Of a DNA stretch of 64,000 nucleotides, positions 34,183 to 43,182 are shown piece by piece. The stretch comes from JBBIQS01 sp037442205 (GTDB lineage Bacteria > Myxococcota > Myxococcia > Myxococcales > UBA5297). The stretch is from the NCBI GenBank assembly GCA_037442205.1, contig JBBIQS010000026.1:23357-87356 (forward strand), given 5' to 3'. The notes under the pieces are model-generated. The model ran no database searches. It saw only the letters and a program-made list of their open reading frames with translations, and was not told the origin of the DNA. Numbering within the stretch: position 1 is the stretch's first letter; every line of letters starts with the position of its first letter. A program made the position numbers and the translations under genes.

Positions 34183-34941
34183 ATGCCCTCCGTGCGCTCG
34201 GCGGTTCGCAAGAAGATGGAGCGGCCTGGAGCCCAGGTCGCCAGCCTGCAGGCCCGCAAGCAGCGCCTGGCGCGCGTCGACATCGGCGCCCGCGCCATGG
34301 GCCTGTTCCTCGAGCGCGGCTTCGACAAGGTCACCGCGGACGATCTGGCGCGGGAGGCGGGGATCTCGCGCAGGACTTTCTTCCGCTACTTCGCCACCAA
34401 GGAGGACGTGGTCACCTCGGCGGTGGAGGACTTCGGCCTGGCGCTGCTCGAGGAGTTCCGCCGCCGGCCGCGGCAGGAGCCCCCGCTGGCCTCGCTGCGG
34501 GTGGCGATCGGGACCGCGATCCAGCAGTTCGCCATCGACCCGGGTCAGAGCCAGGCGCTGCTGCGCCTCATCCGGAAGACGCCCGCCCTGAGGAGCCAGT
34601 TCCTCCTCAAGCAGGACGACTGGGCCGATCGGCTGGCCACCGCGGTCTCCGAGCGGCTGCCCGAGAGCGCCTGTTCCCTGGTGCTTGCCCGGCTCACCGC
34701 GCGGGTGGCGATGGCCACCGCCGACGCCGCGATCACCTCCTGGACCGAGGGCTGCCCCGAGGAGCTCCCCGCGGTCATCGACCGGGCCTTCGAGGCGCTC
34801 GATGCCCTGGTCGAGACGGCGCTGGCCACGGGAAGGGGCCACTCCGGGCGCGGCCGGCGTCGGCGCGAACAGGCGAGCGGCGCGGTCGCCGGCCGGGGGC
34901 GCGGCAGCCGAAATCCCCAGCAAGCGCGGGCGAGTGGATAG
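34183..34941 (+). CDS. TetR/AcrR-family transcriptional regulator
   Basis: 252 residues. The HTH lies at about 40-80 (GARAMGLFLERGFDKVTADDLAREAGISRRTFFRYFATKEDVV, read in pieces: AxxLFxxxGFxxVTxxDxAxxAGxSxxTFFRYFxxK). It is followed by the usual helical ligand domain and an Arg/Gly-rich basic tail of about 30 residues. Phe-Phe replaces the common Leu-Tyr before the K-E-x motif, as in MftR-type members. The start could also be 34216. The palindrome at 34141 suggests autoregulation and control of the divergent gene. The ligand is unknown. Confidence 0.9.
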   Translation: MPSVRSAVRKKMERPGAQVASLQARKQRLARVDIGARAMGLFLERGFDKVTADDLAREAGISRRTFFRYFATKEDVVTSAVEDFGLALLEEFRRRPRQEPPLASLRVAIGTAIQQFAIDPGQSQALLRLIRKTPALRSQFLLKQDDWADRLATAVSERLPESACSLVLARLTARVAMATADAAITSWTEGCPEELPAVIDRAFEALDALVETALATGRGHSGRGRRRREQASGAVAGRGRGSRNPQQARASG

Positions 34942-35001
34942 CGACCGGCGCCTCTCATTTGCTGGCGCCGCTCAATCCCTGGGCTAGGATGCCGCCACTC
35001 C

Positions 35002-35607
35002 ATGAAGAAAGTCCGGCGCCCCAACATCACCCGGCTGGTTCGCGCGGTCATCGCCGATGCCGCCGCCCGCCTCCCCGAGTTCGAGCACATCAAGGCCAGC
35101 CGGATCCTGGTGGTGGTCGGCGAGGCGCGCCGGGCGAGCTGGGCCACCATCCGCCCGCTGGGCTCCAACGCCGACCTGCGCCGCCCGGCGGTGCGGATCA
35201 AGGGCCGGCAGATGCTCTACGTCATCACCCTGCGGCCGCGCTTCTTGCGGGTGGCCACTCCCGAGAAGCGGGTGCAGACCATCCTCCACGAGCTGTTCCA
35301 CATCTCCACCCGCTTCGACGGCACCCTCCACGGCGCCCGGCGCCACAGCCAGCTGGGGTCCAAGTTCGACCGGCGGCTCGAGCCGCTGGTGAAGCGCTAC
35401 TGGGCCGAGATGCCCGAAGAGCTGCGCCAGGGGTTGTCGGCCAACGGCCTGGCGGTGGCCCGCCAGTGGCTGCTCAAGCCCGGACCGGCGGCCAAGAAGG
35501 GGACCCGGCTCGCCGGGCGGCGCATCTACACCGAGAAGCACCTCTTCCTCGGACCGGTGCAGATGATCACCCGCGCCGCGCGCGCCGGCCGGGCCGCTAC
35601 TTCCTGA
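35002..35607 (+). CDS. Putative small metallopeptidase (HExxH)
   Basis: 201 residues. The zinc motif HELFHIST lies at about 96-103. A GTLHGARRHS segment follows about 10 residues later and could supply the third ligand. The frame resembles the small phage/archaeal putative metallopeptidases that lack a signal peptide. The basic C-terminus is Arg/Ala-rich. It converges with, and overlaps by 11 bases, the J-domain gene ending at 35597. The substrate is unknown. Confidence 0.75.
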   Translation: MKKVRRPNITRLVRAVIADAAARLPEFEHIKASRILVVVGEARRASWATIRPLGSNADLRRPAVRIKGRQMLYVITLRPRFLRVATPEKRVQTILHELFHISTRFDGTLHGARRHSQLGSKFDRRLEPLVKRYWAEMPEELRQGLSANGLAVARQWLLKPGPAAKKGTRLAGRRIYTEKHLFLGPVQMITRAARAGRAATS

Positions 35608-36574
35608 GCGTCTTCTCCAGCATCTGGTAGGCGGCGTTCAGGTCGAGGGTCTTCTTCTCGGCCAGCTCGCGGAACTCCTTGCCCAGGTGCGCCACCTTGT
35701 CCGGGTGGTACTGCAGGATCAGCGCCCGGTAGGCCTTCTTCACCTCGTCGAAGCCGACGCCCGGGGCCACGCCCAGGATGGCGAAGGGATCGAGCGGCGG
35801 CGGTTCGGGCGGGGGCGGCGGAGCCGGAGGCGGGACCTCGACCTTGGGAATCTCCTGGGTCGGGGCGTAGGCGGCCTCGGGCGACATCGGCGGCGTGTCG
35901 CGGCGCGGCGGCCGGTTCTTGGCCGAGTTGGCGGAGGCCGCCGGGTTGATGATCGGGGTGTCGCACCGCTTGCCGCCGGCGGCGGGGTTGATGATCGGCG
36001 TCTCGCGGCGCTTGCCGGCTCCCGGCTTGGCGGCCGCCTGGTTGATCACCGGGGTGTCGCGGCGCTTGCTGGCGCTCTGGCGGGAGGCGGCCGCGGCCTC
36101 CTCGGCAGTCGGCGGCTTGCGCGGGGGCGGCTTGACCTCGCCCTCGGGCTTGGGCCGGGCGAAGGGGACCACCCCGGGGATCACCTGAGAGATGGCGTAG
36201 GTGAGGGTTTCGGCGTCCTCGAACGGATCCCACAGCGCCTTGCGATACCAGGCCAGCGGCTGGCCGCCCTGGACCAGGACGTAGCCGGCCTTGGCGGCCT
36301 GGGCGGTCTTGGCGTCGCCCGGGTAGAGGCTGTCGCAGAGCACGCCCATCGGATCGCGCCACATGCCCTCGGGCAGGCCCTCGTCGATCACCAGGACGAT
36401 GTCGAGCTGGGCCCCGGCGCAGGCCAGGACCTCCTTGAACGGCGTCTTCTGGTCATAGGCGCCGTTGCGCGGCCCGCTGAGGTGGGTGACGAGCAGCAGC
36501 TTGGGCATGGACGCCACGGCCCTGGAGAGCGCGGCGGTGACGTCGGAGTCGGCGTGGAAGAAGCGAGCGATCAC
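35597..36574 (-). CDS. J-domain protein with repeated Arg-Arg-x-Thr-Pro motifs
   Basis: 325 residues. The N-terminal ~130 residues are a thioredoxin-like or other alpha/beta domain (LLLVTHLSGP, QLDIVLVIDEGLPEG). A low-complexity linker (about 140-255) holds four Thr-Pro motifs, RRDTPVIN, RRETPIIN, RCDTPIIN and RRDTPPMS, then a Pro-rich stretch. The C-terminus (about 258-325) is a J domain with an intact HPD (YHPDK, about 290), which stimulates Hsp70 ATPase. Basic residues before Thr-Pro suit kinase sites, and Thr-x-x-Ile is a known FHA ligand pattern. A scaffold role linking chaperone and phosphosignalling is inferred. Confidence 0.85.
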   Translation of the reverse strand: MIARFFHADSDVTAALSRAVASMPKLLLVTHLSGPRNGAYDQKTPFKEVLACAGAQLDIVLVIDEGLPEGMWRDPMGVLCDSLYPGDAKTAQAAKAGYVLVQGGQPLAWYRKALWDPFEDAETLTYAISQVIPGVVPFARPKPEGEVKPPPRKPPTAEEAAAASRQSASKRRDTPVINQAAAKPGAGKRRETPIINPAAGGKRCDTPIINPAASANSAKNRPPRRDTPPMSPEAAYAPTQEIPKVEVPPPAPPPPPEPPPLDPFAILGVAPGVGFDEVKKAYRALILQYHPDKVAHLGKEFRELAEKKTLDLNAAYQMLEKTLRK

Positions 36575-36694
36575 GGGTGCGTCGGGCGGGCCACGGCATC
36601 GGTGAAGCGGAAGGCCGTGGCGGGGGTGCGGGTCATTCTTTAGGATCTGCGTGAGTGCTGCTCAAGCGGCGCATCCTGCCTGATCGAGAAGGAA

Positions 36695-37495
36695 ATGAAA
36701 ACTTCTGAACCCTCCGCGCGCTCGCCGCTGCCCCAGCTTCTTCCCCAGGAGCACGGGGGCTATGCCCAGCTCGCCTTCCCGCTGCTCACCGCGCTGGTCA
36801 TCGGCAGGCCGGGGCTCGGCTCGATCTTCCTGGCGCTCGCCTGCCTGGCTGCGTTTCTGGCGCACGAGCCGCTGCTGGTTGCCCTGGGGCGCCGAGGCGG
36901 TCGCAAACAGAAGCTGCTGGGCCGGCCGGCCTGGCTGGCCTTCGCCCTGGCTTCGACCGCGGCAGTGGGATTCGGGGCCGCCGGCGCCTGGCTTTCGCGA
37001 GAGTTCATCTGGGCGCTGGCGGTCCCGGCCGCGTTCGCCCTGGCGCTGGCGCCGATGATCGTCCTGGGGCGCGAGCGGACCACGCCGGGCGAGCTCCTGG
37101 CGGCCTGGACGCTGGCGGCGTTCGGATTCCCCGTCGCCCTGGCGGCTCAGGTCTCGCTCAGAGATGCGCTCGTCTGCCTGGCGGTGTGGGACGGGGCCTA
37201 CCTGATCGCCACGCTGGCCGTGCGCTCGACGCTGGCGGTGGCCAAGGGCAAGCCGTCGGCGCCGCTGGCGCGCGGGGCCGGAGCCTCGGCGGCGGCGCTG
37301 GCCGCGGCCGGGATCGCGCTGGCGCTGGCCCACGAGGCGCCGTGGGCGGCGGTGATCGCCTTCTCTCCGCTGGCGGCGCTGGCTGTGGCCATCGCCTTCC
37401 GGCCCCCGGACACCCGCCACCTGCGGGCGGTGGGGTGGGGGCTGGTCGCCGCCAGCTCGGCCACCTTCTTGCTGCTGGTGGGCGGGCTGCGCTGA
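36695..37495 (+). CDS. YwiC-like membrane protein
   Basis: 266 residues. It opens with the family signature QEHGGYAQLAFPL (about 18-30) and has seven to eight transmembrane helices with a conserved-type ALAPMIVLGRERTTPGELLAAW loop. The function of the YwiC-like family is undefined. AAGGAA lies just before the ATG. It is convergent with the HEAT lipoprotein across a strong bidirectional terminator. Confidence 0.85.
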   Translation: MKTSEPSARSPLPQLLPQEHGGYAQLAFPLLTALVIGRPGLGSIFLALACLAAFLAHEPLLVALGRRGGRKQKLLGRPAWLAFALASTAAVGFGAAGAWLSREFIWALAVPAAFALALAPMIVLGRERTTPGELLAAWTLAAFGFPVALAAQVSLRDALVCLAVWDGAYLIATLAVRSTLAVAKGKPSAPLARGAGASAAALAAAGIALALAHEAPWAAVIAFSPLAALAVAIAFRPPDTRHLRAVGWGLVAASSATFLLLVGGLR

Positions 37496-37504
37496 CCCAA
37501 AACA

Positions 37505-37535
37505 GCGGCGCGCGCCCGTTTCGAGCGCGCGCCGC
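37505..37535. terminator. Bidirectional terminator stem-loop
   Basis: GCGGCGCGCGC and GCGCGCGCCGC form a perfect 11-base stem with a nine-base loop, between the convergent stops at 37495 and 37561. Confidence 0.7.
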
Positions 37536-37560
37536 CTGGATTCCCAGTGCTCTCGGGCGG

Positions 37561-39183
37561 TTAGCCGCGGTCGAGCTTGACCGCCAGGCGCTGCACCTCT
37601 TCGGCGATGCGCATGGTCAGGGTGACCCGCTTCTCCTTCTCCACCAGGGCGAAGAGGCTGTTGACCTCGGCCTTGGCGGCGGCCATCGCCTTGGCGTTGC
37701 TTGCGGCGATCCAGTCCACCGCGCAGATGGCGGCGAAGCGCGGATTGAGGTCGACGGTGTTGGTGACCTCGCGCTTGATGGCGGTCATCAGCGCCGGCAG
37801 CGAGTCGACCGCGCCGCGGCGGCCGAGCTCGTAGGCGGCGTGCTCGCGCACCACCGGCTCGCCGTCGGCCAGCAGCTTCTCCAGGCACTTGGCGTCGTTG
37901 TCGCACTTGGAGACCACCTCCAGCGCCTTCTTGTAGGAGGCGATGTTCTTCAGGCGGTTCTCGACGTTCTTGGCCTTCTCCTTGGCGCAGTCGACGTCGC
38001 CGTAGTTGCCGGCGCCGCACTCCTTGTCGAACATGCCCGGCTCTTCCTTCTCCACGCTCTCGATGGCCTTGACGTCCTTGGCGCCGCCGATCAGCGACAG
38101 GCCCAGCACGCAGTACTCGCGGGCGCTCCAGTCGCCGTTCTTCATGCACTCGGACAGCTTGGGGGTCGCCGCCGCGTCGCCGATCTGCACCAGCGCCCGC
38201 ATGAAGGCCCCGCGCGAGGTGGAGTCGGGCTCGGTGAGCATCGCCGCGATCGGCCCCACCGCCTCCTTGGCGCGCATCCGCCCCAGCGAGTCGGCGGCGT
38301 TCATGCGCACGATCTGCTGGTAGTCCTTGCGGGCGTCCTCGTACTTGAGCAGCTTGAGAAGCTCGGGGATGGCCCGGCGGTCCTGCAGGTCGCTCTCGAT
38401 CTGCGCCGCCTTGGCGTAGATCGCCGGCTCCAGCACCTCGCGCTCCTTGGCCCACTTGATCAGCGCCTTGTCCTCGCCCTTGAGCACCGCCAGGATCTTG
38501 TCGTTGGCCGCGTTGCCCAGCTTGAAGATGCCGTAGGCGCTCTCCGGGTAGAAGCTGACCCCCTTGCGCTCGGCGAACAGCATCTGCAGGTAGACCGGCA
38601 GCGCCTCGGGGCTGTTGATCTCCGACAGCGCCTGGATGGCCTTCTTGTTGACCAGGGTCTCCAGCCGCTCGTCGCCGGCGAAGTCCACCAGCACCGGCAC
38701 CGCCGTCGCGTCCTTGAGGTGCCCCAGGGCCTCGATCGTCTCCAGCCGCACGTAGTCGTTGCGGGTGGCCTTGAGCAGCTTGGTCAGCGGGGCGGCGGCC
38801 TTCTTGTCGCCGATCTCGCCCAGCGCCCGGCTGATCTCCTTGTTGGCGGTGTTGGCGTCGGCGGTGGCCTTGTCGGTGCCGTTGCCCACCGACATGTCGA
38901 TGGCCTCGACCAGCCCGTCCACCGCCGAGGCGTCCTTCAGATCGCCCAGCGCCACCACGATCTTGGGCTTGAGGCCGCTGCTGGCGCTCTTGAGCGCCTC
39001 GAGCATCCCCGGCACCGCCTCCTTCTTGCCGATCTTGCGCAGGTGCTCCAGCGCCCTCTCCCGGTCGCGGGAGGTCTTGCCGTCCTTGAGCAGCTTGACC
39101 TGGTCCTCGACGCTGTTCGGGTCGTTCTTGTGGCAGGCGGTCGCGAGTAGCGCGGCGGCGCAGCAGACGATGATCGTGCGCAT
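37561..39183 (-). CDS. HEAT-repeat lipoprotein
   Basis: 540 residues; GAGGA lies six bases before the ATG. The signal peptide ends in ATAC (lipidated Cys17). The mature part is a long series of HEAT/PBS-type helical pairs (AVPGMLEALKSASSGLKPKIVVALGDL, RLETIEALGHLKDATAVPVLVD, RMNAADSLGRMRAKEAVGP as typical units, quoted in part). An inserted loop near 385-440 contains four Cys (SKCDNDAKCLEK, KECGAGNYGDVDCAK). It is likely a periplasmic or surface scaffold; the partner is unknown. Confidence 0.88.
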   Translation of the reverse strand: MRTIIVCCAAALLATACHKNDPNSVEDQVKLLKDGKTSRDRERALEHLRKIGKKEAVPGMLEALKSASSGLKPKIVVALGDLKDASAVDGLVEAIDMSVGNGTDKATADANTANKEISRALGEIGDKKAAAPLTKLLKATRNDYVRLETIEALGHLKDATAVPVLVDFAGDERLETLVNKKAIQALSEINSPEALPVYLQMLFAERKGVSFYPESAYGIFKLGNAANDKILAVLKGEDKALIKWAKEREVLEPAIYAKAAQIESDLQDRRAIPELLKLLKYEDARKDYQQIVRMNAADSLGRMRAKEAVGPIAAMLTEPDSTSRGAFMRALVQIGDAAATPKLSECMKNGDWSAREYCVLGLSLIGGAKDVKAIESVEKEEPGMFDKECGAGNYGDVDCAKEKAKNVENRLKNIASYKKALEVVSKCDNDAKCLEKLLADGEPVVREHAAYELGRRGAVDSLPALMTAIKREVTNTVDLNPRFAAICAVDWIAASNAKAMAAAKAEVNSLFALVEKEKRVTLTMRIAEEVQRLAVKLDRG

Positions 39184-39378
39184 TGGGTCCTCGGGGCGGG
39201 AAGTTGAGGTGACCGGCATTCGCCCCTCCCGACGCCTCGCGGCTCCCGTCAGGAGGCCGGTGTCCCATGAGGCGGCATGGAGGGCGGGGTAGGACTAGCA
39301 CCGACACCAGAGGGGGTCAACCGGGCTGCAGACGGCAACTACCCGCTCCGTTCAGCAGCCGGCCGGGCGCGGAATTGT

Positions 39379-39408
39379 TTGACACCTCGCCAGTTTGCGG
39401 GGCATAGA
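39379..39408 (+). promoter_or_regulatory. Sigma-70-type promoter for the lipoprotein at 39444
   Basis: A perfect -35 TTGACA (39379-39384) and -10 CATAGA (39403-39408) are 18 bases apart, about 35 bases before the start codon. Confidence 0.6.
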
Positions 39409-39443
39409 CTCGCCGCCTTCCCCTGCCCCAGAGGAGCCCAAGA

Positions 39444-39911
39444 ATGCGCCGTGTTTTCGCCGCCCTGGCCCTGCTCCCCGCGCTCGCCTGCGCGCCGAAG
39501 ATGATCCCCGACACCAACATCAAGTCCACCCCCGACACCGAGGCCATCTACTCGGCGATCAGCCAGTACGGCAAGGCGCTGGAGGCCCGGGACGTCGACG
39601 GGATCATGAAGCTGGTCTCCAAGGACTTCTTCGAGACCAGCGGCACCCCGGAGGCGGGCGACGACTACAACTACGACGGGCTGGCCGCCAAGCTCAAGGC
39701 CTGGGCCGAGCAGGTCAAGACGGTGCGGGCCATGATCCAGGTCAAGGGCATCGCCGTCGACGTCGACCGGGCCAAGGCCCCCTACTTCTACGACATCTCC
39801 TACCAGCTGGAGGTGAGCGGCCAGCTGAACTGGAAGCGCAACACCGACGTCAAGCAGATGCAGTTCAAGAAGGACTCCGACGGCGTGTGGCGCATCTCGG
39901 GCGGGATCTGA
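39444..39911 (+). CDS. Lipoprotein with NTF2/SnoaL-like domain
   Basis: 155 residues; GAGGAG lies seven bases before the ATG. The signal peptide ends in ALAC (lipidated Cys16). The mature part is an NTF2-like fold: helix IYSAISQYGKALEARDVDGIMKL, then strands with FYDISYQLEV and a final VWRISGGI strand. This fold binds small ligands or serves as a structural domain; no catalytic Asp/Glu set can be assigned. Confidence 0.82.
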   Translation: MRRVFAALALLPALACAPKMIPDTNIKSTPDTEAIYSAISQYGKALEARDVDGIMKLVSKDFFETSGTPEAGDDYNYDGLAAKLKAWAEQVKTVRAMIQVKGIAVDVDRAKAPYFYDISYQLEVSGQLNWKRNTDVKQMQFKKDSDGVWRISGGI

Positions 39912-39978
39912 TTCCCCGCCGGTGCGGTCCGCGCAAATCCCAAGTCGTTGAGGGCAGCTGGAGGCACCGGGGCGCTCC

Positions 39979-40006
39979 TTGACACCCGTCTTTTGCCTCT
40001 GATATC
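39979..40006 (+). promoter_or_regulatory. Sigma-70-type promoter for the TPR gene at 40100
   Basis: -35 TTGACA (39979-39984) and a -10-like GATATC (40001-40006) are 16 bases apart, about 95 bases before the ATG. Confidence 0.5.
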
Positions 40007-40099
40007 CGAGTGCTCCTCTGACTACGGACTTCTTGTTCGCGCGCCCCGCAACCAGCCGTCCCGAAGACGCCCGTGAAGGCGCGCGCTCTGGAGACATCG

Positions 40100-41671
40100 A
40101 TGGCCACCGACACCAAGGCACCCGAGGCCGCCAAGGCCGCTCCCAGCTCCGACTGGCGCAAGCGGGTGAGCGCCGTGCAGTTCTTGCGCGACGTGGGCAT
40201 CGCCGCGGTGGTGCTGGGGGTCGGGCTGTTCCTGTACAAGAACAGCTCCGACACCTCCAAGAAGGTTCATGAGCTCGGCCGGCAGGCCAAGGAGCTGATG
40301 TACAAGGACATGCTCACTCCCTACGCGGGAGCGGAGAAGAAGCTGCTCGAGGCGGCGGCGCTCAACTCCAAGCACGGCTACATCGCCAGCTCGCTGGGCG
40401 AGCTGTACGCCACCCGCTGGATCGACTTCGGCCTGGAGGCCGACGCCGCCAAGGCCCGGGAGTGGGCGCAGAAGGCCGACAAGGTCGACGCCCGCATCAA
40501 CGAGCGCTACGGGGCGGTGCTGTTGGCGATGCTCGGCGACAAGAAGTTCGCCGACGCCGAGAAGTACGCCACCGACCTGACCAAGCGCGCCGCCAGCTCG
40601 CACGTGGTCAACGCCCTGGGCCGGGCCTTCCGCGGCCAGGGCAAGCTGGACGAGGCCCGGGTGGCGCTGAAGAAGGCCGCCGACATCGAGTGGCGCAACG
40701 CCCGCTTCGCCGACGACATGGCCGACGTCTACTTCGAGGACGGCGACCTGGCCAACGCCTCCGCCTTCTACGGCAAGGGGCTGGAGGCCTCCAGCGACCA
40801 TGCCCGCTCGATCATCGGCAAGGCCCGCTGCCAGATCGGCCGCGGCCAGCGCGTCAAGGACGCCAGCGACGCCCTCAACGAGCAGCTCGCCAAGCCGGCC
40901 GAGGAACTGGGCCCCAAGCTGCGCGGGCAGGTGCTGATCGGCCTGGCTGAGTTGCGGCTGTTCGAGGAGAAGCTGGACGAGGCGCAGAAGTTCGCCGCCG
41001 ACGCCATCGCCGCCTATCCGGCCAACGGCTGGGCCCACTACGTCGCCGGCAAGGTGGCCGCCGCGGCCAAGGACGCCCCCAAGGCGGCCTCGTCCTTCGA
41101 CAAGGCCCTGGAGCTCGACAAGTACGTGCCCGAGTTCTACTACGGCTCGGCGGCGGCGATGCTGGCCGCCGGCGACTCGGCCAAGGCCCAGGCGCTGCTC
41201 GACGGCTACCTGAAGGCCCTCAAGGAGGACGACCGCTACAACCTGGCCTACGGCAACCTGCTGGCCAGGATCGGCGGCCCGGCCAACGTCGAGGAGGCGC
41301 TCAAGCACCTCGACAAGGCGCTCGACCTCAACAGCTTCAACGCCAACGCCCACTATTCCAAGGGCGCGCTGCTGTTCGACGCCAAGAAGGACTTCGACAA
41401 CGCCCGCAAGGAGCTGCAGCTGGCGCTGGAGGTCCAGGAGTACTTCCCGGACGCGCTGGCCAAGCTGGGCGAGATGGACTTCGCCAAGAAGGACTGGGCC
41501 GACGGCTGCCAGCAGTACGCCCAGGCGCTGATCCAGATGAAGACCCTGGCCGCCTCGCGCGAGAAGCTGCAGGGCATGCGCGACGCGATCAACGTCCGCC
41601 TGATCAAGGAGGCCCGCCAGAACGAGATGGCCAAGGCCTGGATGAAGGAGACCGAAGGGCTGATCCGCTAG
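40100..41671 (+). CDS. Membrane-anchored TPR protein
   Basis: 523 residues; the ATG at 40100 follows GGAG. One transmembrane helix lies near residues 31-48 (VGIAAVVLGVGLFLYK). The remainder is a chain of about eleven TPR-like helix pairs (for example PEFYYGSAAAMLAAGDSAKAQALL and NANAHYSKGALLFDAKKDFDNARKEL, quoted in part) facing the periplasm. It is rich in Lys/Ala/Asp. The architecture resembles gliding, motility and secretion scaffolds of myxobacteria, but no specific assignment is safe. A terminator follows. Confidence 0.82.
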   Translation: MATDTKAPEAAKAAPSSDWRKRVSAVQFLRDVGIAAVVLGVGLFLYKNSSDTSKKVHELGRQAKELMYKDMLTPYAGAEKKLLEAAALNSKHGYIASSLGELYATRWIDFGLEADAAKAREWAQKADKVDARINERYGAVLLAMLGDKKFADAEKYATDLTKRAASSHVVNALGRAFRGQGKLDEARVALKKAADIEWRNARFADDMADVYFEDGDLANASAFYGKGLEASSDHARSIIGKARCQIGRGQRVKDASDALNEQLAKPAEELGPKLRGQVLIGLAELRLFEEKLDEAQKFAADAIAAYPANGWAHYVAGKVAAAAKDAPKAASSFDKALELDKYVPEFYYGSAAAMLAAGDSAKAQALLDGYLKALKEDDRYNLAYGNLLARIGGPANVEEALKHLDKALDLNSFNANAHYSKGALLFDAKKDFDNARKELQLALEVQEYFPDALAKLGEMDFAKKDWADGCQQYAQALIQMKTLAASREKLQGMRDAINVRLIKEARQNEMAKAWMKETEGLIR

Positions 41672-41699
41672 CCCCTGGTCGACCGGATTCGCCAATAAG

Positions 41700-41731
41700 A
41701 TCGGGCCGCTCGGGAGACCGGGCGGCCCGAT
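41700..41731. terminator. Bidirectional terminator stem-loop
   Basis: ATCGGGCCGC pairs with GCGGCCCGAT around a 12-base loop, followed on the plus strand by TCGCTTTCT. It lies between the convergent stops at 41671 and 41754. Confidence 0.65.
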
Positions 41732-41753
41732 TCGCTTTCTGGGGATTGGCGGC

Positions 41754-42233
41754 TCAGGGGAAGAGATCGCGGGCGGCGGCGTCGCGGCCGCGGGCGTCGA
41801 TCACCCGCCACTGGTCGCCCTCCTTGGCGAAGTGGGCGTCGATCTTGTGGGTGCCCACCACCAGCTCTGGTCTGAGGTCCTGCTCGCCCTTCACGTCGCC
41901 GCGGGCCAGCACCACCACCAGGCTGACCTCGGCGGCGCTCTCGCTGGTCAGGGAAATCTGGACGCGGGCGGGGATGGCCCTGACGAACTCGCCGCGCATC
42001 AGGAACGCCAGCAGATAGGTCTTGAGCTCGCGCTTGTCGCCACCTTCGCCGTGATAGCGCTCGCTCACCTCCTCGGCGATAGCGGAGACGTCCTTCTTCT
42101 GGGTCGCGGCGGCCATCCGGTCGATCGAGTCGCGGATCAGCTCCTCGTCGCTGCGCGGGGCCTTGGGGCGCAGCAGCCAGACCAGGAGGCCCGCGAAGAG
42201 GATGAGGCCCGCCATCAGCAGCAATCGGCGCAT
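41754..42233 (-). CDS. Small membrane-anchored protein with NTF2-like domain
   Basis: 159 residues; AAGGAG lies seven bases before the ATG at 42233. An N-terminal transmembrane helix (LLLMAGLILFAGLLVWLL) is followed by a helix-strand domain (ELIRDSIDRMAAATQKKDVSAIAEEVSERY, in part, then QWRVIDARG near the end) typical of NTF2/SnoaL-like folds. It resembles in size and fold the lipoprotein at 39444. The function is unknown. Confidence 0.75.
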   Translation of the reverse strand: MRRLLLMAGLILFAGLLVWLLRPKAPRSDEELIRDSIDRMAAATQKKDVSAIAEEVSERYHGEGGDKRELKTYLLAFLMRGEFVRAIPARVQISLTSESAAEVSLVVVLARGDVKGEQDLRPELVVGTHKIDAHFAKEGDQWRVIDARGRDAAARDLFP

Positions 42234-42305
42234 GAAAGCTCCTTGGAGGCTTCGATGATGCCTCAAAGCCCGCCCTCGGGGCGCGTCGAATTGCGGGAAT
42301 GAGAA

Positions 42306-42335
42306 AGGCCGCGGGGGCTTGCGCCCGCGCGGCCT
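42306..42335 (-). terminator. Terminator after the Ig-like lipoprotein gene
   Basis: AGGCCGCG and CGCGGCCT close a GC-rich hairpin followed on the minus strand by TTCTCATT, about 28 bases after the stop at 42364. Confidence 0.6.
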
Positions 42336-42363
42336 CAACTCAGCGAGACTGGTCGAGCCTTAG

Positions 42364-43182
42364 CTACTTGGCGACCACCACCTCGACGGTGGCGCTCTTG
42401 CCGCCCGAGGTCACGGTGACCTTGGTCTTGCCCTTCTTGACGCCGTGGACCGTGCCGTCGGCCTCGACCTTGGCGACCTTGGCGTCGGCCGAGGCGTAGG
42501 TGAAGGTGCTGCCCTCGATGGCGGCGCCCTTGTCGTCCTTGGCGACCGGCTGCAGGCGGGCGGCCTTGCCGGCCTTGACGTCCAGCTTCTTCTCCACATG
42601 GACCGCGGCCACCGCCGGGATGGTGACGGTGACGGCCACCGGGGCCTTGATGCCGGCGGCCACCGCGAAGATCTGCCCGCTGCCAGCGCCCTGGGCGGTC
42701 ACCTCGCCGTTGCCGACGCTAAGGAAGCCGTTGGTGTTCTCCCAGGCAACCTCGGTGCCGGTCTCGCGGCCCTTCTCGTCGAGGACCTTGGCGGTAACGG
42801 CCATCTTCTTGCCGACGCCCTCGAGCTTGACCTCGGCGGGGGCCACCGAGATCGTGGCCGGGATGCTCACCACCAGCTTGGCCTCCTTGGCCACCTTGCC
42901 CTCGAAGCTGGCCTTGATGGTGGCGTCGCCGCTCTTGACCGCGGTCACGGTGCCCTGGGCGTCGACGGTGGCCACCGCGGGATCGGAGGAGACGAAGCTG
43001 AGGGCGACGCCCTCGACCGCCTTGCCCTCGCCGTCCTTGGGAGTGGCGGCCAGCTTCTGGGTGGCGCCCTTGGACTTGAGGGCGGCGGACTCGGGCTTGA
43101 TGTCGATAGAAGCGACCTTGGGGCCGCAGGCGGCCAGGCCGAGGGCGGCGACGGCCGCGGCGAGCAACTTCGAGGCGTGCAT
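42364..43182 (-). CDS. Lipoprotein with three Big-2 Ig-like domains
   Basis: 272 residues; AAGGAG lies eight bases before the ATG. The signal peptide ends in LAAC (lipidated Cys19). Three Ig-like units of about 80 residues follow, of which the first and last have the Big-2 signature (VSSDPAVATVDAQGTVTAVKSG and YASADAKVAKVEADGTVHGVKKG, quoted in part). It ends in the strand SATVEVVVAK. It is probably a surface or periplasmic structural protein. Confidence 0.9.
   Translation of the reverse strand: MHASKLLAAAVAALGLAACGPKVASIDIKPESAALKSKGATQKLAATPKDGEGKAVEGVALSFVSSDPAVATVDAQGTVTAVKSGDATIKASFEGKVAKEAKLVVSIPATISVAPAEVKLEGVGKKMAVTAKVLDEKGRETGTEVAWENTNGFLSVGNGEVTAQGAGSGQIFAVAAGIKAPVAVTVTIPAVAAVHVEKKLDVKAGKAARLQPVAKDDKGAAIEGSTFTYASADAKVAKVEADGTVHGVKKGKTKVTVTSGGKSATVEVVVAK

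Noticed and set aside
37186..39150. Plus-strand frame opposite the HEAT lipoprotein
   Set aside because: Leu/Gly/Val/Arg-rich antisense of regular HEAT repeats; no start signal or domain.
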